From assembly GCA_028284195.1 (NCBI GenBank), contig JANQSE010000017.1, positions 62,001 to 126,000 on the forward strand: DNA of 64,000 nt, in the 5' to 3' direction. Below, piece after piece: positions 52,551 through 61,409 of the stretch. The stretch's first letter is position 1. Every line of letters starts with the position of its first letter. The DNA is from Balneola sp. (lineage in GTDB: Bacteria; Bacteroidota; Rhodothermia; Balneolales; Balneolaceae). Both the position numbers and the translations under genes were made by a program. Below the pieces are notes generated by a model. The model was not told the origin of the DNA. It made no database searches and worked only from the letters and a program-made list of their open reading frames with translations.

Positions 52551-53336
52551 ATGAAAACAATCGTACTACTATCTCTGCTATTTAAATTATCTGCACCAAA
52601 TTTTTCACTGGTTAGCCAAGCTTCTACACCTCAACTTCAAGAAGTTCAACAGCAGGAATTCCCTTTAAATGGAATTCAAGATTCCATTTCAAAAGCTTTT
52701 GACCTTGCATTCGCAGAAAAAGATCCTTCCGGGCTGGATAAAATTAAAAATAACCTGGATGCACTTTCTCAAAAAAGAAACCTTCGCATTCTTACTTATT
52801 GGAAGGCATATTGGGGGTATTACAAAGCAATTTATTTTTATGCGAACAAACAGGAAAAAGAATCCGAAGCTCTTGTGGATGAGTACATTAAAAGTCTCGA
52901 AACCATAGAGAATAAAACAGCGGAGGATTATGCCCTGCTCGCACTTATCAGGGGATTTTCTATTCAGTTTAAATCATTTATTCGCGCTCCCTTTATTTCC
53001 AGTAAAGCTGCGAGTGATTTGAAAAAAGCAACCGAGCTTGATCCCGAAAACCCAAGGGTGTTTTATGTTAAAGCAAGCAGTGATTTCTACACTCCGAAAA
53101 CTTTTGGAGGAGGAAAAAAAACGGAAGAGCTGCTTACAAAAGCATTAGCATTGCCAGCTCAAAAAATTAGCAACGCTACACTTCCTTCCTGGGGGCATGA
53201 AGAAGCTTATGAAATGCTCCTGAGGTATTACATAAGAGAAGGCATGAAAGAAAAAGCTTTAAAAATATATTCTGAAGCAAGTACAAAATATCCTGAAAAT
53301 TACAACATAGAGAGAATGGGAGAGCGCATAAAATGA
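52551..53336 (+). CDS. Secreted TPR-like protein
   Basis: A 261-aa protein with a signal peptide (first ~20 residues) and then helical-hairpin repeats of the TPR type; the clearest are DLKKATELDPENPRVFYVKAS and MKEKALKIYSEASTKYPENYN. The stop overlaps the start of the TonB-receptor gene by 4 nt (ATGA). It may work with that receptor at the periplasmic side. Function unknown. Confidence 0.8.
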   Translation: MKTIVLLSLLFKLSAPNFSLVSQASTPQLQEVQQQEFPLNGIQDSISKAFDLAFAEKDPSGLDKIKNNLDALSQKRNLRILTYWKAYWGYYKAIYFYANKQEKESEALVDEYIKSLETIENKTAEDYALLALIRGFSIQFKSFIRAPFISSKAASDLKKATELDPENPRVFYVKASSDFYTPKTFGGGKKTEELLTKALALPAQKISNATLPSWGHEEAYEMLLRYYIREGMKEKALKIYSEASTKYPENYNIERMGERIK

Positions 53337-55486
53337 AAACCATTATCTCACTATTTGTTACAACGGCTTTGTATTCAGCCATGGCTTTTCCGCAATCAAT
53401 TACGATTACGGGCACTGTTATGGATAAGGATGAGCAACCAATATACGGAGCTAACATCTACCCGTCCGGAAACCCATTGAAAGGTGTGATTTCAGATCTG
53501 GATGGAGCATTTACTCTTGAACTTAACAGTGCATTTAAAAATGATACACTGATAATTTCGTATATCGGATTTGAAACCATAAGAATCCCTATAGCAACTA
53601 TTGAGCAGGCTTTGAGCATCACCCTAAAAATAAATACACAATCACTTTCTGATATTCAGGTAGTTGCAAGAGATCCGATAGCGGAAAATTTTAGTGTGAA
53701 AAAGATTGAGAAGCTGGACATATACACAGAACCGCTGGCACAAGCGGATCCCCTAAAAGCCATTACTATTTTACCCGCCTCTACTAATACGGATGAGTCT
53801 GCAAATCCGTCCTTAAGAGGAAGTGATGGAGACAGGAGCCGGGTTGTTTTAAATGGGGTTCCTATATACGAGCCGGTGCGGTTTAGCCAGATAAATGGTA
53901 CGGGTTACTTTAGTGTTTTAAATCCCGAGATCATTAAAGAGCAGTACGTTTATGCAAGTAACCCTCCGGTCTCTCTGGGTAATTCCAGTGCGGGTTTAGT
54001 TCAAGTTAGCACTATCGATAAACTGACGTTTAACCAACTCCAAATATCAACCTCTTTAGCCTCAACAGGTGCTTTTCTGTCTCAAGGAATTTCAGAAAAA
54101 ACTTTTTTTCAGCTATATGGCAACAATCAGTTTTCTAAAGCTTTTATAGATCTAAACAGCCCTAATGCCGATCATCTCAATTCTTTTGGCACTCAGGATG
54201 TTGGATTTAATATTCATTCAGATGTATCAAAAAACCTCTCTATTAATTTTTTTACTTATACAGTAAAGGAAGATTTTAATATTAATGCCCAGATTTTTAC
54301 TTACCCGGGAAAGGCTATAGCACAGACAAAGCGTAATTTCTCTATTCTGAATGCCCGATATATTCATAGCAACTCCATAATAAGTTTTAACGGGAGCTAC
54401 GATATCCGGCAGGAAAACTTTCGGCTCGGAAATATTGATTCGGATAACCACCGGTTTACTACTTATTCGTCTCTCAATTATCAGGTAAGCCTTGGTGCCA
54501 ATACCATCGAAACCGGATTAAATCACAATCATAATCACATAACTATTGATGACCAAACTTCAGAATTCTTTTACGCGGCATCTCCATCATCTCCGATAGA
54601 TTCTGTGTCTTCCAATCCTCGTAGAAATAGCTTGGAATCATTTTTTCACGTTACCCAAAAACTTTCAGAAAGCTGGATTTTATCATCAGGAATTAGAACA
54701 AATGCACTTTATAATGATACCAATACATACTGGACTTCCCAGTTGGGCATACGCTATTATCTGAATAATGAACATTCTTTTTTATTAAGCGGAGGAAAAT
54801 ATCACAACTACAATACTCCCAATTCCTTTAATACCGAATACTTTCTACAGAGCAGCTACCAGGCAGCTTTAGATTACACCTGGCGGGGAAGTGCTCATAA
54901 TTTTTATGTCGCTTTATTTTATAAAAAAGAAAATGACAATTCCGACATCCAAAATTTAGGAACAAGAAATTTCTTACAAAGCAGCGGACTTGAAATTGCT
55001 TATGACCGCATATTTGGGAACTGGATAAAATTCTATACTTCTTTCAGCTTTCTGGATCAAAAAGAAAAAATATCCGGAGAAATATACCAGGGAACCAAAG
55101 ATCTGGATTACTTTGTGAAATCTTCTATTTCTTACAATAATCCGAATGTTGTTGGAATATCATTTTCGTTTATTACAAGGCCCGGAACGCATTACACAGA
55201 AATAACATCTGCAAATTATGACCCCAACACAGATTTCTATAAGCCCGAATTCAGCTCTGTAATTAACAATCTTTCGTATTCTGAATACAATATTCTGAAT
55301 TTCTCCCTGAATAAAATTATACCTTTTAGAGACAATAGCATTATCGCTTTTTTGTCGGTTAACAACTTATTAAATACTCACAATGAGCAGATTCTTAATT
55401 ATAACCGGGATTATACTTCCTATGAAGCCGAGCCCTTTCAACTACGCTCCGTTTACTTCGGCTTGGTTTTAAACTTGAATTATTGA
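53333..55486 (+). CDS. TonB-dependent outer membrane receptor
   Basis: A 717-aa protein. A signal peptide (ends MAFPQ) is followed by a carboxypeptidase-regulatory-like domain (about 22-105, GTVMDKDEQPIYGANIYPSG) and a plug domain (~120-230, containing PSLRGSDGDRSRVVLNGVP). The C-terminal beta-barrel ends in a Tyr. It imports a large substrate with TonB energy. It is smaller than SusC-type receptors, and no SusD follows. Ligand unknown. Confidence 0.92.
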   Translation: MKTIISLFVTTALYSAMAFPQSITITGTVMDKDEQPIYGANIYPSGNPLKGVISDLDGAFTLELNSAFKNDTLIISYIGFETIRIPIATIEQALSITLKINTQSLSDIQVVARDPIAENFSVKKIEKLDIYTEPLAQADPLKAITILPASTNTDESANPSLRGSDGDRSRVVLNGVPIYEPVRFSQINGTGYFSVLNPEIIKEQYVYASNPPVSLGNSSAGLVQVSTIDKLTFNQLQISTSLASTGAFLSQGISEKTFFQLYGNNQFSKAFIDLNSPNADHLNSFGTQDVGFNIHSDVSKNLSINFFTYTVKEDFNINAQIFTYPGKAIAQTKRNFSILNARYIHSNSIISFNGSYDIRQENFRLGNIDSDNHRFTTYSSLNYQVSLGANTIETGLNHNHNHITIDDQTSEFFYAASPSSPIDSVSSNPRRNSLESFFHVTQKLSESWILSSGIRTNALYNDTNTYWTSQLGIRYYLNNEHSFLLSGGKYHNYNTPNSFNTEYFLQSSYQAALDYTWRGSAHNFYVALFYKKENDNSDIQNLGTRNFLQSSGLEIAYDRIFGNWIKFYTSFSFLDQKEKISGEIYQGTKDLDYFVKSSISYNNPNVVGISFSFITRPGTHYTEITSANYDPNTDFYKPEFSSVINNLSYSEYNILNFSLNKIIPFRDNSIIAFLSVNNLLNTHNEQILNYNRDYTSYEAEPFQLRSVYFGLVLNLNY

Positions 55487-55524
55487 CCAATTTTGATTCT
55501 ATTCACAAATATTTTTAACCAATC

Positions 55525-56748
55525 ATGTTCATGAATTCAAAGAGATATTTCTTTCTTGTTTTTGCTCTAGTTCTTAAAACAAATATTCTTGCTCAGTCTT
55601 ATTTCCCCGGTAAATGGGGAGACTGGGAAAAGAAAAATCCGGAAGAGCTTGGCATGAGTTCAGCTTGGATTGATTCAGCCATCCAATATGCTCAACGAAT
55701 GGAGTCAACTAATCCCCGAAATATGGAAGAAAATCACTATGGTACTTTTGGAAGAGAACCTTTCGGATATGGAATTGGGCCATTCAAAGATCGTGGAGCT
55801 CAAACAGGAATTATCATCAAAAACGGTTATATCATCGCAGAATGGGGTGAGCCTTTTCGAGTGGATATGACGCACAGTGTTACTAAAAGTTTTCTTACCT
55901 ATACAGTTGGGATTGCTTATGATAAAGGATTGATCAGAGATGTGAATGATAAAGTCGATCAATATATGGCACCAATCTTAGTTATGAATTGGGATGATAA
56001 CAGAAACAAAGCCGATCATTATGGTTCCCAAAAAATAATAGAGCCTTTTAAAAGTGAGCATAATTCAAAAATAACCTGGAATCATTTGCTTCGCCAAACC
56101 AGCGATTGGGAAGGTACGCTTTGGGGAAAACCAGACTGGGCTGACCGCCCGGGCAGAGACCGTTCTCAATGGGGAAAAAGAGATCGACATGAACCGGGAT
56201 CAGTGTATGAATACAATGATGTTCGAGTGAATCTTCTTGCCTTAGCTGCAATGAATGTTTTGAGGGAACCTCTTCCAAAAGTTCTGCGAAAACACATTAT
56301 GGATAAAATTGATGCATCACCAACCTGGCGCTGGCAAGGCTATGAAAATTCCTGGGTGGCAATTGACGGGCAGCAGATGCAGGCAGTAAGCGGTGGTGGA
56401 CACTGGGGAGGCGGAATGTTCATTTCAGCCAGAGACCAGGCCCGGTTTGGTTTATTGACCCTGAACAATGGAAATTGGGATGGAGAACAGCTGGTTTCAG
56501 AAAAATGGAATAAGATGGCTCAAACTCCGGGAACAGCAAATGACAAATACGGATATATGAACTGGTTTCTGAATACCGATCAGGAACGTTTGCCCAGTGC
56601 GCCAGAGTCTGCTTTTTTTCATTTAGGCGCAGGAACCAATATGGTTTATGTTGATCAGGAGGACGACCTGGTAATTGTTGCGAGATGGATCAGACGCTCT
56701 GCTATGGATGGTATTGTGAGCAGGGTTTTAAAGGCTATGAAAAATTAA
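55525..56748 (+). CDS. Secreted serine hydrolase (beta-lactamase class C family)
   Basis: A 407-aa protein with a signal peptide ending ILAQS and the SxxK motif at Ser118-Lys121 (HSVTK). The Tyr motif appears as YEYNDVRVN (Tyr-Asn-Asp rather than YxN), and SGGGHWGGG replaces the KTG-like region. It belongs to the broad penicillin-binding/esterase group. Substrate unknown. ATG at 55525 or 55531 (MNSKRY) may be the start. Confidence 0.9.
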   Translation: MFMNSKRYFFLVFALVLKTNILAQSYFPGKWGDWEKKNPEELGMSSAWIDSAIQYAQRMESTNPRNMEENHYGTFGREPFGYGIGPFKDRGAQTGIIIKNGYIIAEWGEPFRVDMTHSVTKSFLTYTVGIAYDKGLIRDVNDKVDQYMAPILVMNWDDNRNKADHYGSQKIIEPFKSEHNSKITWNHLLRQTSDWEGTLWGKPDWADRPGRDRSQWGKRDRHEPGSVYEYNDVRVNLLALAAMNVLREPLPKVLRKHIMDKIDASPTWRWQGYENSWVAIDGQQMQAVSGGGHWGGGMFISARDQARFGLLTLNNGNWDGEQLVSEKWNKMAQTPGTANDKYGYMNWFLNTDQERLPSAPESAFFHLGAGTNMVYVDQEDDLVIVARWIRRSAMDGIVSRVLKAMKN

Positions 56749-56753
56749 TTACT

Positions 56754-57707
56754 ATGCGGTATCAAATATTAAACATAAACAGTAAAATAAGAATCCCTCT
56801 TTTCGGTTTTCTTCTCGCCACCTTTGGCTTAAATGCACAGGATACTTCGAAACTTGTAACAATATCTGTTGAGTATAACAATGACCAAGAACCTACTTTT
56901 TATTCTTACAACAGAACTAAAATACCTTATGCCTTAGTTCTTTCTTTTACTAGCGTGAGAAATACTATACAACCAAGCCCCAGTCCATATTTATACACAG
57001 CAAAACCAGGAAAAAAGAAAATCTTAACTCTTGCTAGAAGCGGTGCAACAACAGGAAATGTTACGTATCAATTTACTTGGAGTTATTCACGAGGATGTCA
57101 CAAAACTAAAGTAAAAGATGATATAGAGTATCTGCTTCCAATTCGGGAAAATAAAACTACTAAAATATCAAATTATTATTATGTAGGAGAGGTGGTAAAT
57201 CAGGAGGGGCCAGAAGATTTTTACGTTTTGGGATTTTCTTTGAATCATTTAGATACTGTTTTTGCCGCTAGACGGGGAATCATTTCAACCATCGTAGATG
57301 AATATGAACAAACCGGACCTGACAAATTTTATTCAAAAGAGAAAAACTTAGTCCAAGTATTACATGATGATTGTACTTTTGGTTTTTATTCGAACCTTAA
57401 AAAAGGGTCTTTTTTAGTAAAAGAAGGAGATAAAGTAAATGCCGGAGATCCAATTGCTCTTCTAGATTCCAAAAACAAACCAAAAAATGGAAAACTAGCT
57501 TTTATGGTACTATATACTAATCCTGATTTTCTACGAGGTAACTCAACAAACGCTAGGCGTTATGTGATTCCTAAATTCCGCACTTTAAAAGAAAAATCTA
57601 TTCAGCTCGAGTTAGGAAAAGATTACACTTCATTTCACCCTAGCGATATTATAACACAAGAAATGAGCCGAAGGGAGCGTAAAAGATGGAACAAAAAAAA
57701 TCAATGA
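56754..57707 (+). CDS. Exported protein with degenerate M23-like peptidase domain
   Basis: A 317-aa protein using the ATG at 56754; a longer frame from 56685 overlaps the hydrolase and hides the signal peptide (ends GLNAQ). The second half resembles a LytM/M23 beta-fold: VFAARRGIIST, then LVQVLHDDCTFGFYSNL, GDKVNAGDPIAL and KLAFMVLY. The usual zinc ligands (first His/Asp and HxH) are absent at their expected places, so it is probably not an active peptidase. The region is more AT-rich than its neighbours. Confidence 0.75.
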   Translation: MRYQILNINSKIRIPLFGFLLATFGLNAQDTSKLVTISVEYNNDQEPTFYSYNRTKIPYALVLSFTSVRNTIQPSPSPYLYTAKPGKKKILTLARSGATTGNVTYQFTWSYSRGCHKTKVKDDIEYLLPIRENKTTKISNYYYVGEVVNQEGPEDFYVLGFSLNHLDTVFAARRGIISTIVDEYEQTGPDKFYSKEKNLVQVLHDDCTFGFYSNLKKGSFLVKEGDKVNAGDPIALLDSKNKPKNGKLAFMVLYTNPDFLRGNSTNARRYVIPKFRTLKEKSIQLELGKDYTSFHPSDIITQEMSRRERKRWNKKNQ

Positions 57708-57714
57708 CAGTATT

Positions 57715-58365
57715 GTGAACCAGCTATCCGCTGTTTTGATAGGAGCCACCGGGCTGGTGGGCTCTCATTTGCTTCAACTTCTGTTAGAGGATGACAGATA
57801 CAATTCTGTAAAAGTTCTGCACCGAAGAATTACCGGAGTTTCACATCCCAAATTAGAAGAACATGTCATAGATTTTGATCAACCCGAAAGCTGGAGCGGC
57901 TTAGTTACAGGCAACCATCTGTTCTCGGCAATGGGTACCACTATTAAGAAAGCGGGAAGTAAAGAGGCTCAGTATAAGATTGATTATATCTATCAGTTTG
58001 AAGCGGCAAAAGCTGCATCCAAGAATAATGTTAACGGATATGCCCTTGTTTCCTCATTGGGTGCTAATCAAAATTCGGGATCGTTTTATCCAAAAATTAA
58101 AGGAGAGTTGGATGAAGCGGTACAACAACTTAGCTTTAATAACACCCTGATCCTTCGGCCATCTTTTTTGGATGGGAATAGAAAGGAATTCAGGTTGGGT
58201 GAACGAATCGGAATTGCAGTAGCAAATGTACTTTGCAAGCTTCCGGGCTTAAAGAAATATCATCCTATCAAAGCGGAAACAGTAGCTAAAGCAATGATCA
58301 AAGGGGTTAATACAAAGCCCGAACAAACCATTTTTGAAGGCCAGGAAATTAAATTACTGCTATGA
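57715..58365 (+). CDS. NAD(P)-binding oxidoreductase (atypical SDR, HTATIP2-like)
   Basis: A 216-aa Rossmann protein with AVLIGATGLVGSHLL at the N-terminus and an SAMGTT segment. SSLGANQNSGSFYPKIKGELD carries a YxxxK-like pair. The start is GTG at 57715, 7 nt after the previous stop. Atypical SDRs of this kind often bind NADP as redox sensors rather than acting as classic dehydrogenases. The stop overlaps the next start by 4 nt (ATGA). Confidence 0.85.
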   Translation: MNQLSAVLIGATGLVGSHLLQLLLEDDRYNSVKVLHRRITGVSHPKLEEHVIDFDQPESWSGLVTGNHLFSAMGTTIKKAGSKEAQYKIDYIYQFEAAKAASKNNVNGYALVSSLGANQNSGSFYPKIKGELDEAVQQLSFNNTLILRPSFLDGNRKEFRLGERIGIAVANVLCKLPGLKKYHPIKAETVAKAMIKGVNTKPEQTIFEGQEIKLLL

Positions 58366-58811
58366 GTGAGCAGAAATACCCTCAGGTTCAGACTTTAATT
58401 AATTGTATTAAAAAGTACGATTTGAAGTTCGAAGTTATTACACCGTGCCGGATTTCTTCCGATATCATTTATGATGAAGAAGTAAAAATGATTTATCAGG
58501 ATCAGGAGTTTATTGTACCTGTTGATAATGAATACGAAGATGTTGAGTTAAATAATCCTGCAGTATTTTTAAACATGATACTGGATGAGGTTACACATTT
58601 CGAAGAGTCAGAAGATATTTATGAATGGCTTACTTATGTAACAACGCTCGCTAAAGACCCGGAGATTGTAGAATTTTATAATCGGTTATCCTCCGTGGTT
58701 CCAAAAATCCGGGCTATTGTTGGAAATGAGATCGAACCCATTCCTCATTTCGAAATCGAGTTGAATACAGGAATGGCCCAGGCATTGAGGACAGCGATCT
58801 TTAAATTGTAA
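58362..58811 (+). CDS. Acidic protein of unknown function
   Basis: A 149-aa soluble, strongly acidic protein with several Asp/Glu clusters (DIIYDEEVKMIYQD, DNEYEDVELNNP, EVTHFEESEDIYE). A mixed alpha/beta pattern is likely. I recognise no family. It overlaps the NAD-binding gene by 4 nt and so may regulate or assist it. Confidence 0.75.
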   Translation: MSEQKYPQVQTLINCIKKYDLKFEVITPCRISSDIIYDEEVKMIYQDQEFIVPVDNEYEDVELNNPAVFLNMILDEVTHFEESEDIYEWLTYVTTLAKDPEIVEFYNRLSSVVPKIRAIVGNEIEPIPHFEIELNTGMAQALRTAIFKL

Positions 58812-58867
58812 AGCACCCACTTTTCTTCTACATTTTCTGTTCAAAAATCAACCTATCTATTACCAAT

Positions 58868-60163
58868 ATGAAAATACTTTCCTCACTCTTATTTTTTTTA
58901 CTTGTCTCGACATCTACTTTCGCACAATCTTCCAATCTCAGAGAAATAATTGATAAACGCTCTTCTGAAATTGAAGAACAAGTCATTGAATGGAGAAGAT
59001 ATTTTCATGAAAACCCGGAGCTTTCAAATAGAGAATTTAATACAGCAAAAAAAATTGCTAAGCATTTAAATGACTTAGGACTTGAAGTACAAACCGAAAT
59101 AGCTCATACAGGAGTTGTCGGAATTCTTAGAGGTGGAAAACAGGGGCCAGTTGTTGCTTTACGAGCCGATATTGATGCACTACCAGTTGTTGAAAGAACC
59201 GATGTTCCATTTAAATCCACAGCACTTGGAGAATATCAGGGTAAAGAAGTTGGTGTAATGCATGCCTGTGGCCATGACACTCATATTGCCATTTTAATGG
59301 GTGTTGCTCAAATACTGACAGAAATGAAAAGCGACTTACAAGGAACAGTGAAGTTTATCTTTCAACCGGCAGAAGAAGGTGCACCAAAAGGTGAAGAAGG
59401 TGGAGCAGAACTGATGGTTAAAGAAGGGGTGTTAAAAAACCCGGATGTGGACGCCGTTTTCGGACTTCATATTTCTGATGATACCCCGGTTGGAGAAATT
59501 GAATATCGGCCTCATGGAATCATGGCTAGTGTTAACAGTTTCGACATTAAAGTAACCGGAAAGCAAGCTCACGGTTCTGCTCCCTGGAATGGGATTGACC
59601 CAATCGTAACATCTGCTCAAATTATAAATAACATCCAGACTATAGTTAGCCGGAGCATGCCTTTAACTCGTCAGGCAGCAGTTGTAACTGTTGGGGTGAT
59701 TAATGGCGGTGTTCGCAATAATATTATTCCGGAAGAAGTAACCATGCAGGGAACTATTCGCGCTTTGAATGAGGAAATGCGTCAACACATTTTTAAACGC
59801 CTAGAAACAATTGTAAAAAGTACCGCAGAAAGTAATGGCGCAATAGCTGAACTAACTATCAATAAAGGGTATCCGATCACATATAATGATCCGGAACTAA
59901 CGGCTCAAATGTTACCGACTTTAGAACGTGTAGCTGGTAAAAACAATGTAAAACTGATTAACGCTATCACCGGAGCTGAGGATTTTTCCTTCTTTCAGGA
60001 AGAAGTTCCTGGACTGTATTTCTTCATTGGTGGACTACCAAAAGGCGGAGTTGCTGCAGGACATCATACCCCCGACTTTTATATTGATGAAGCCGGAATG
60101 AAACTTGGTGTAAGAGCTATGGTTAATTTGGTATTTGATTATATAAATCAAACAGGCCATTAA
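58868..60163 (+). CDS. Exported M20 family amidohydrolase (hippurate hydrolase/N-acyl-amino-acid type)
   Basis: A 431-aa protein with a signal peptide ending STFAQS. The M20D features are RRYFHENPELSN, HACGHDTHIA with the metal-binding Cys and His, EEGAPKGEEGGA, and the late His in AGHHTPDF. It hydrolyses amide bonds of acylated amino acids or similar. The export signal is less usual for this family, which is often cytoplasmic. The 12-nt gap leads into a short signal-peptide gene. Confidence 0.92.
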   Translation: MKILSSLLFFLLVSTSTFAQSSNLREIIDKRSSEIEEQVIEWRRYFHENPELSNREFNTAKKIAKHLNDLGLEVQTEIAHTGVVGILRGGKQGPVVALRADIDALPVVERTDVPFKSTALGEYQGKEVGVMHACGHDTHIAILMGVAQILTEMKSDLQGTVKFIFQPAEEGAPKGEEGGAELMVKEGVLKNPDVDAVFGLHISDDTPVGEIEYRPHGIMASVNSFDIKVTGKQAHGSAPWNGIDPIVTSAQIINNIQTIVSRSMPLTRQAAVVTVGVINGGVRNNIIPEEVTMQGTIRALNEEMRQHIFKRLETIVKSTAESNGAIAELTINKGYPITYNDPELTAQMLPTLERVAGKNNVKLINAITGAEDFSFFQEEVPGLYFFIGGLPKGGVAAGHHTPDFYIDEAGMKLGVRAMVNLVFDYINQTGH

Positions 60164-60175
60164 AATTATATAATC

Positions 60176-60310
60176 ATGAAAAAGTATGCCCTGCTTGCCT
60201 TACTATTTGTTCAAAGCACCTTTGTTTTCCCCCAGGATTATAGTAAAGCGATACAAAAAGCAGATTTTGAGGGACTACATTTCAGAATTGCAGATGTGTT
60301 TCTGAATTGA
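60176..60310 (+). CDS. Short secreted peptide, 44 aa, or 5' remnant of a gene
   Basis: A frame starting MKKYALLALLFVQSTFVF, a plain signal peptide, then PQDYSKAIQKADFEGLHFRI to a stop at 60310. It sits exactly between the amidohydrolase and the methyltransferase, with 12 and 4 nt gaps, so translation through the operon is plausible. It could be a real tiny exported peptide, or a remnant of a longer gene lost by deletion. Sequence alone cannot decide. Confidence 0.45.
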   Translation: MKKYALLALLFVQSTFVFPQDYSKAIQKADFEGLHFRIADVFLN

Positions 60311-60314
60311 GAAT

Positions 60315-61169
60315 ATGGTCTATCCTACAAAGTGGACAGGTTATGAGCTGCTTGATCATGGAAACAGCCGAAAGCTGGAACAGTTTGGGAATATACTTTT
60401 AGACCGGCCAGAACCTTCCGCTATTTGGGTAAAATCTCTTCCCAATTCAGAATGGGAAAAGGCAGATGCGGTTTTCACCGAACAAGAAAACCAAACAGGC
60501 AACTGGAACAAACTAATTGATGATTGGCAGATGTCATATCCGTTTGGTGATTCCAAGCTAATATTCAAACTTAAGCAAGGAACGTTCAAGCATCCGGGCG
60601 TTTTTCCTGAGCAGGCTGCAAACTGGGAATTTATCAAAGGTAAATGCGAGGAGATTCGATCTGCCGGGATCGTTCCTAAGGTTCTTAACCTTTTTGCATA
60701 CACCGGCGGGGCAAGCCTGGCTGCAAATCTTTCGGGTGCAGAAGTAACCCATATTGATTCATCTAAAAGTGTAGTTGCCTGGGCAAAAGAAAATGCCGGG
60801 TTGAATGAGATTGATACAATTCGCTGGATTGTGGAAGATGCTCCGGCTTTTGTAGAAAAAGAAATTCGGCGAGGTAATACATATCACGGAATTATTATGG
60901 ACCCACCCGTATTTGGATTAGGACCAAAAGGCAGCCGTTGGAAACTAAACCACAATCTGCCAAGGCTGATTGAGAATGCAATGAAGATTCTGGACCCAGA
61001 GCATCGGTTTTTTATTCTGAACACGTACTCACCTCAACTTCCCCTTAGTAATTTGAAAGCAATACTTTTGAATATGAAAGGGTTCTCCAAAAAATTTGAG
61101 TGCACAACTTTAGGACTGGTAAGCAGCAAAAAAAAAGAATTGCCTTTGGGGAATTTAATCAGGTTTTAG
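60315..61169 (+). CDS. Class I SAM-dependent methyltransferase (RlmI-like)
   Basis: A 284-aa enzyme. SAM-binding motif I is in LFAYTGGASLAA, followed by THIDSSKSVVAWAKEN, and the active-site loop is DPPVFGLGPKG. This DPPxFG pattern occurs in the RlmI/RlmK group that modifies 23S rRNA, and it lacks the usual N-terminal PUA domain. Its target is therefore uncertain: rRNA, tRNA or protein. Starts at the first ATG, 4 nt after the short peptide. Confidence 0.88.
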   Translation: MVYPTKWTGYELLDHGNSRKLEQFGNILLDRPEPSAIWVKSLPNSEWEKADAVFTEQENQTGNWNKLIDDWQMSYPFGDSKLIFKLKQGTFKHPGVFPEQAANWEFIKGKCEEIRSAGIVPKVLNLFAYTGGASLAANLSGAEVTHIDSSKSVVAWAKENAGLNEIDTIRWIVEDAPAFVEKEIRRGNTYHGIIMDPPVFGLGPKGSRWKLNHNLPRLIENAMKILDPEHRFFILNTYSPQLPLSNLKAILLNMKGFSKKFECTTLGLVSSKKKELPLGNLIRF

Positions 61170-61225
61170 CCTCTTATTTACTTAGGTCTTGTACAAAGCT
61201 AATAACAAACAACCGCATTACATTC

Positions 61226-61321
61226 ATGAAATCACTAACAGCGTCACTGCTTCTCCTGCTTTTACCTCAACTAAGCTTTGGGCAATCAGATTCTGAAGAA
61301 AAACCTTCAAATAAGAATTGA
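61226..61321 (+). CDS. Very short secreted peptide, 31 aa (putative)
   Basis: A frame beginning MKSLTASLLLLLLPQLSFGQ, a textbook signal peptide with a cleavage site near SFGQ, then an 11-residue polar tail rich in Ser, Glu and Lys. It lies 56 nt after the methyltransferase stop. It may be a peptide product or the start of a broken secreted-protein gene. Low certainty. Confidence 0.35.
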   Translation: MKSLTASLLLLLLPQLSFGQSDSEEKPSNKN

Positions 61322-61334
61322 TTTCTTTTCTTAG

Positions 61335-61399
61335 AACTCTTCCATAGTTGTCGAAATTCAGTTTCAAAATGTGCATTATTCTTCAACTCTGGAAGAGTT
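61335..61399. repeat. Long inverted repeat between convergent genes
   Basis: The arm AACTCTTCCATAGTTG (61335-61350) and CAACTCTGGAAGAGTT (61384-61399) pair at 15 of 16 bases across a 33-nt loop. It lies between the ends of converging genes. No T run flanks it, so it is a repeat or weak transcription barrier rather than a standard terminator. Confidence 0.65.
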
Positions 61400-61409
61400 A
61401 AATCAAAGC

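Noticed and set aside
55525..56748. Antibiotic-resistance beta-lactamase
   Set aside because: The Tyr motif and KTG region differ from true class C beta-lactamases; a general serine hydrolase/esterase is the safer call.
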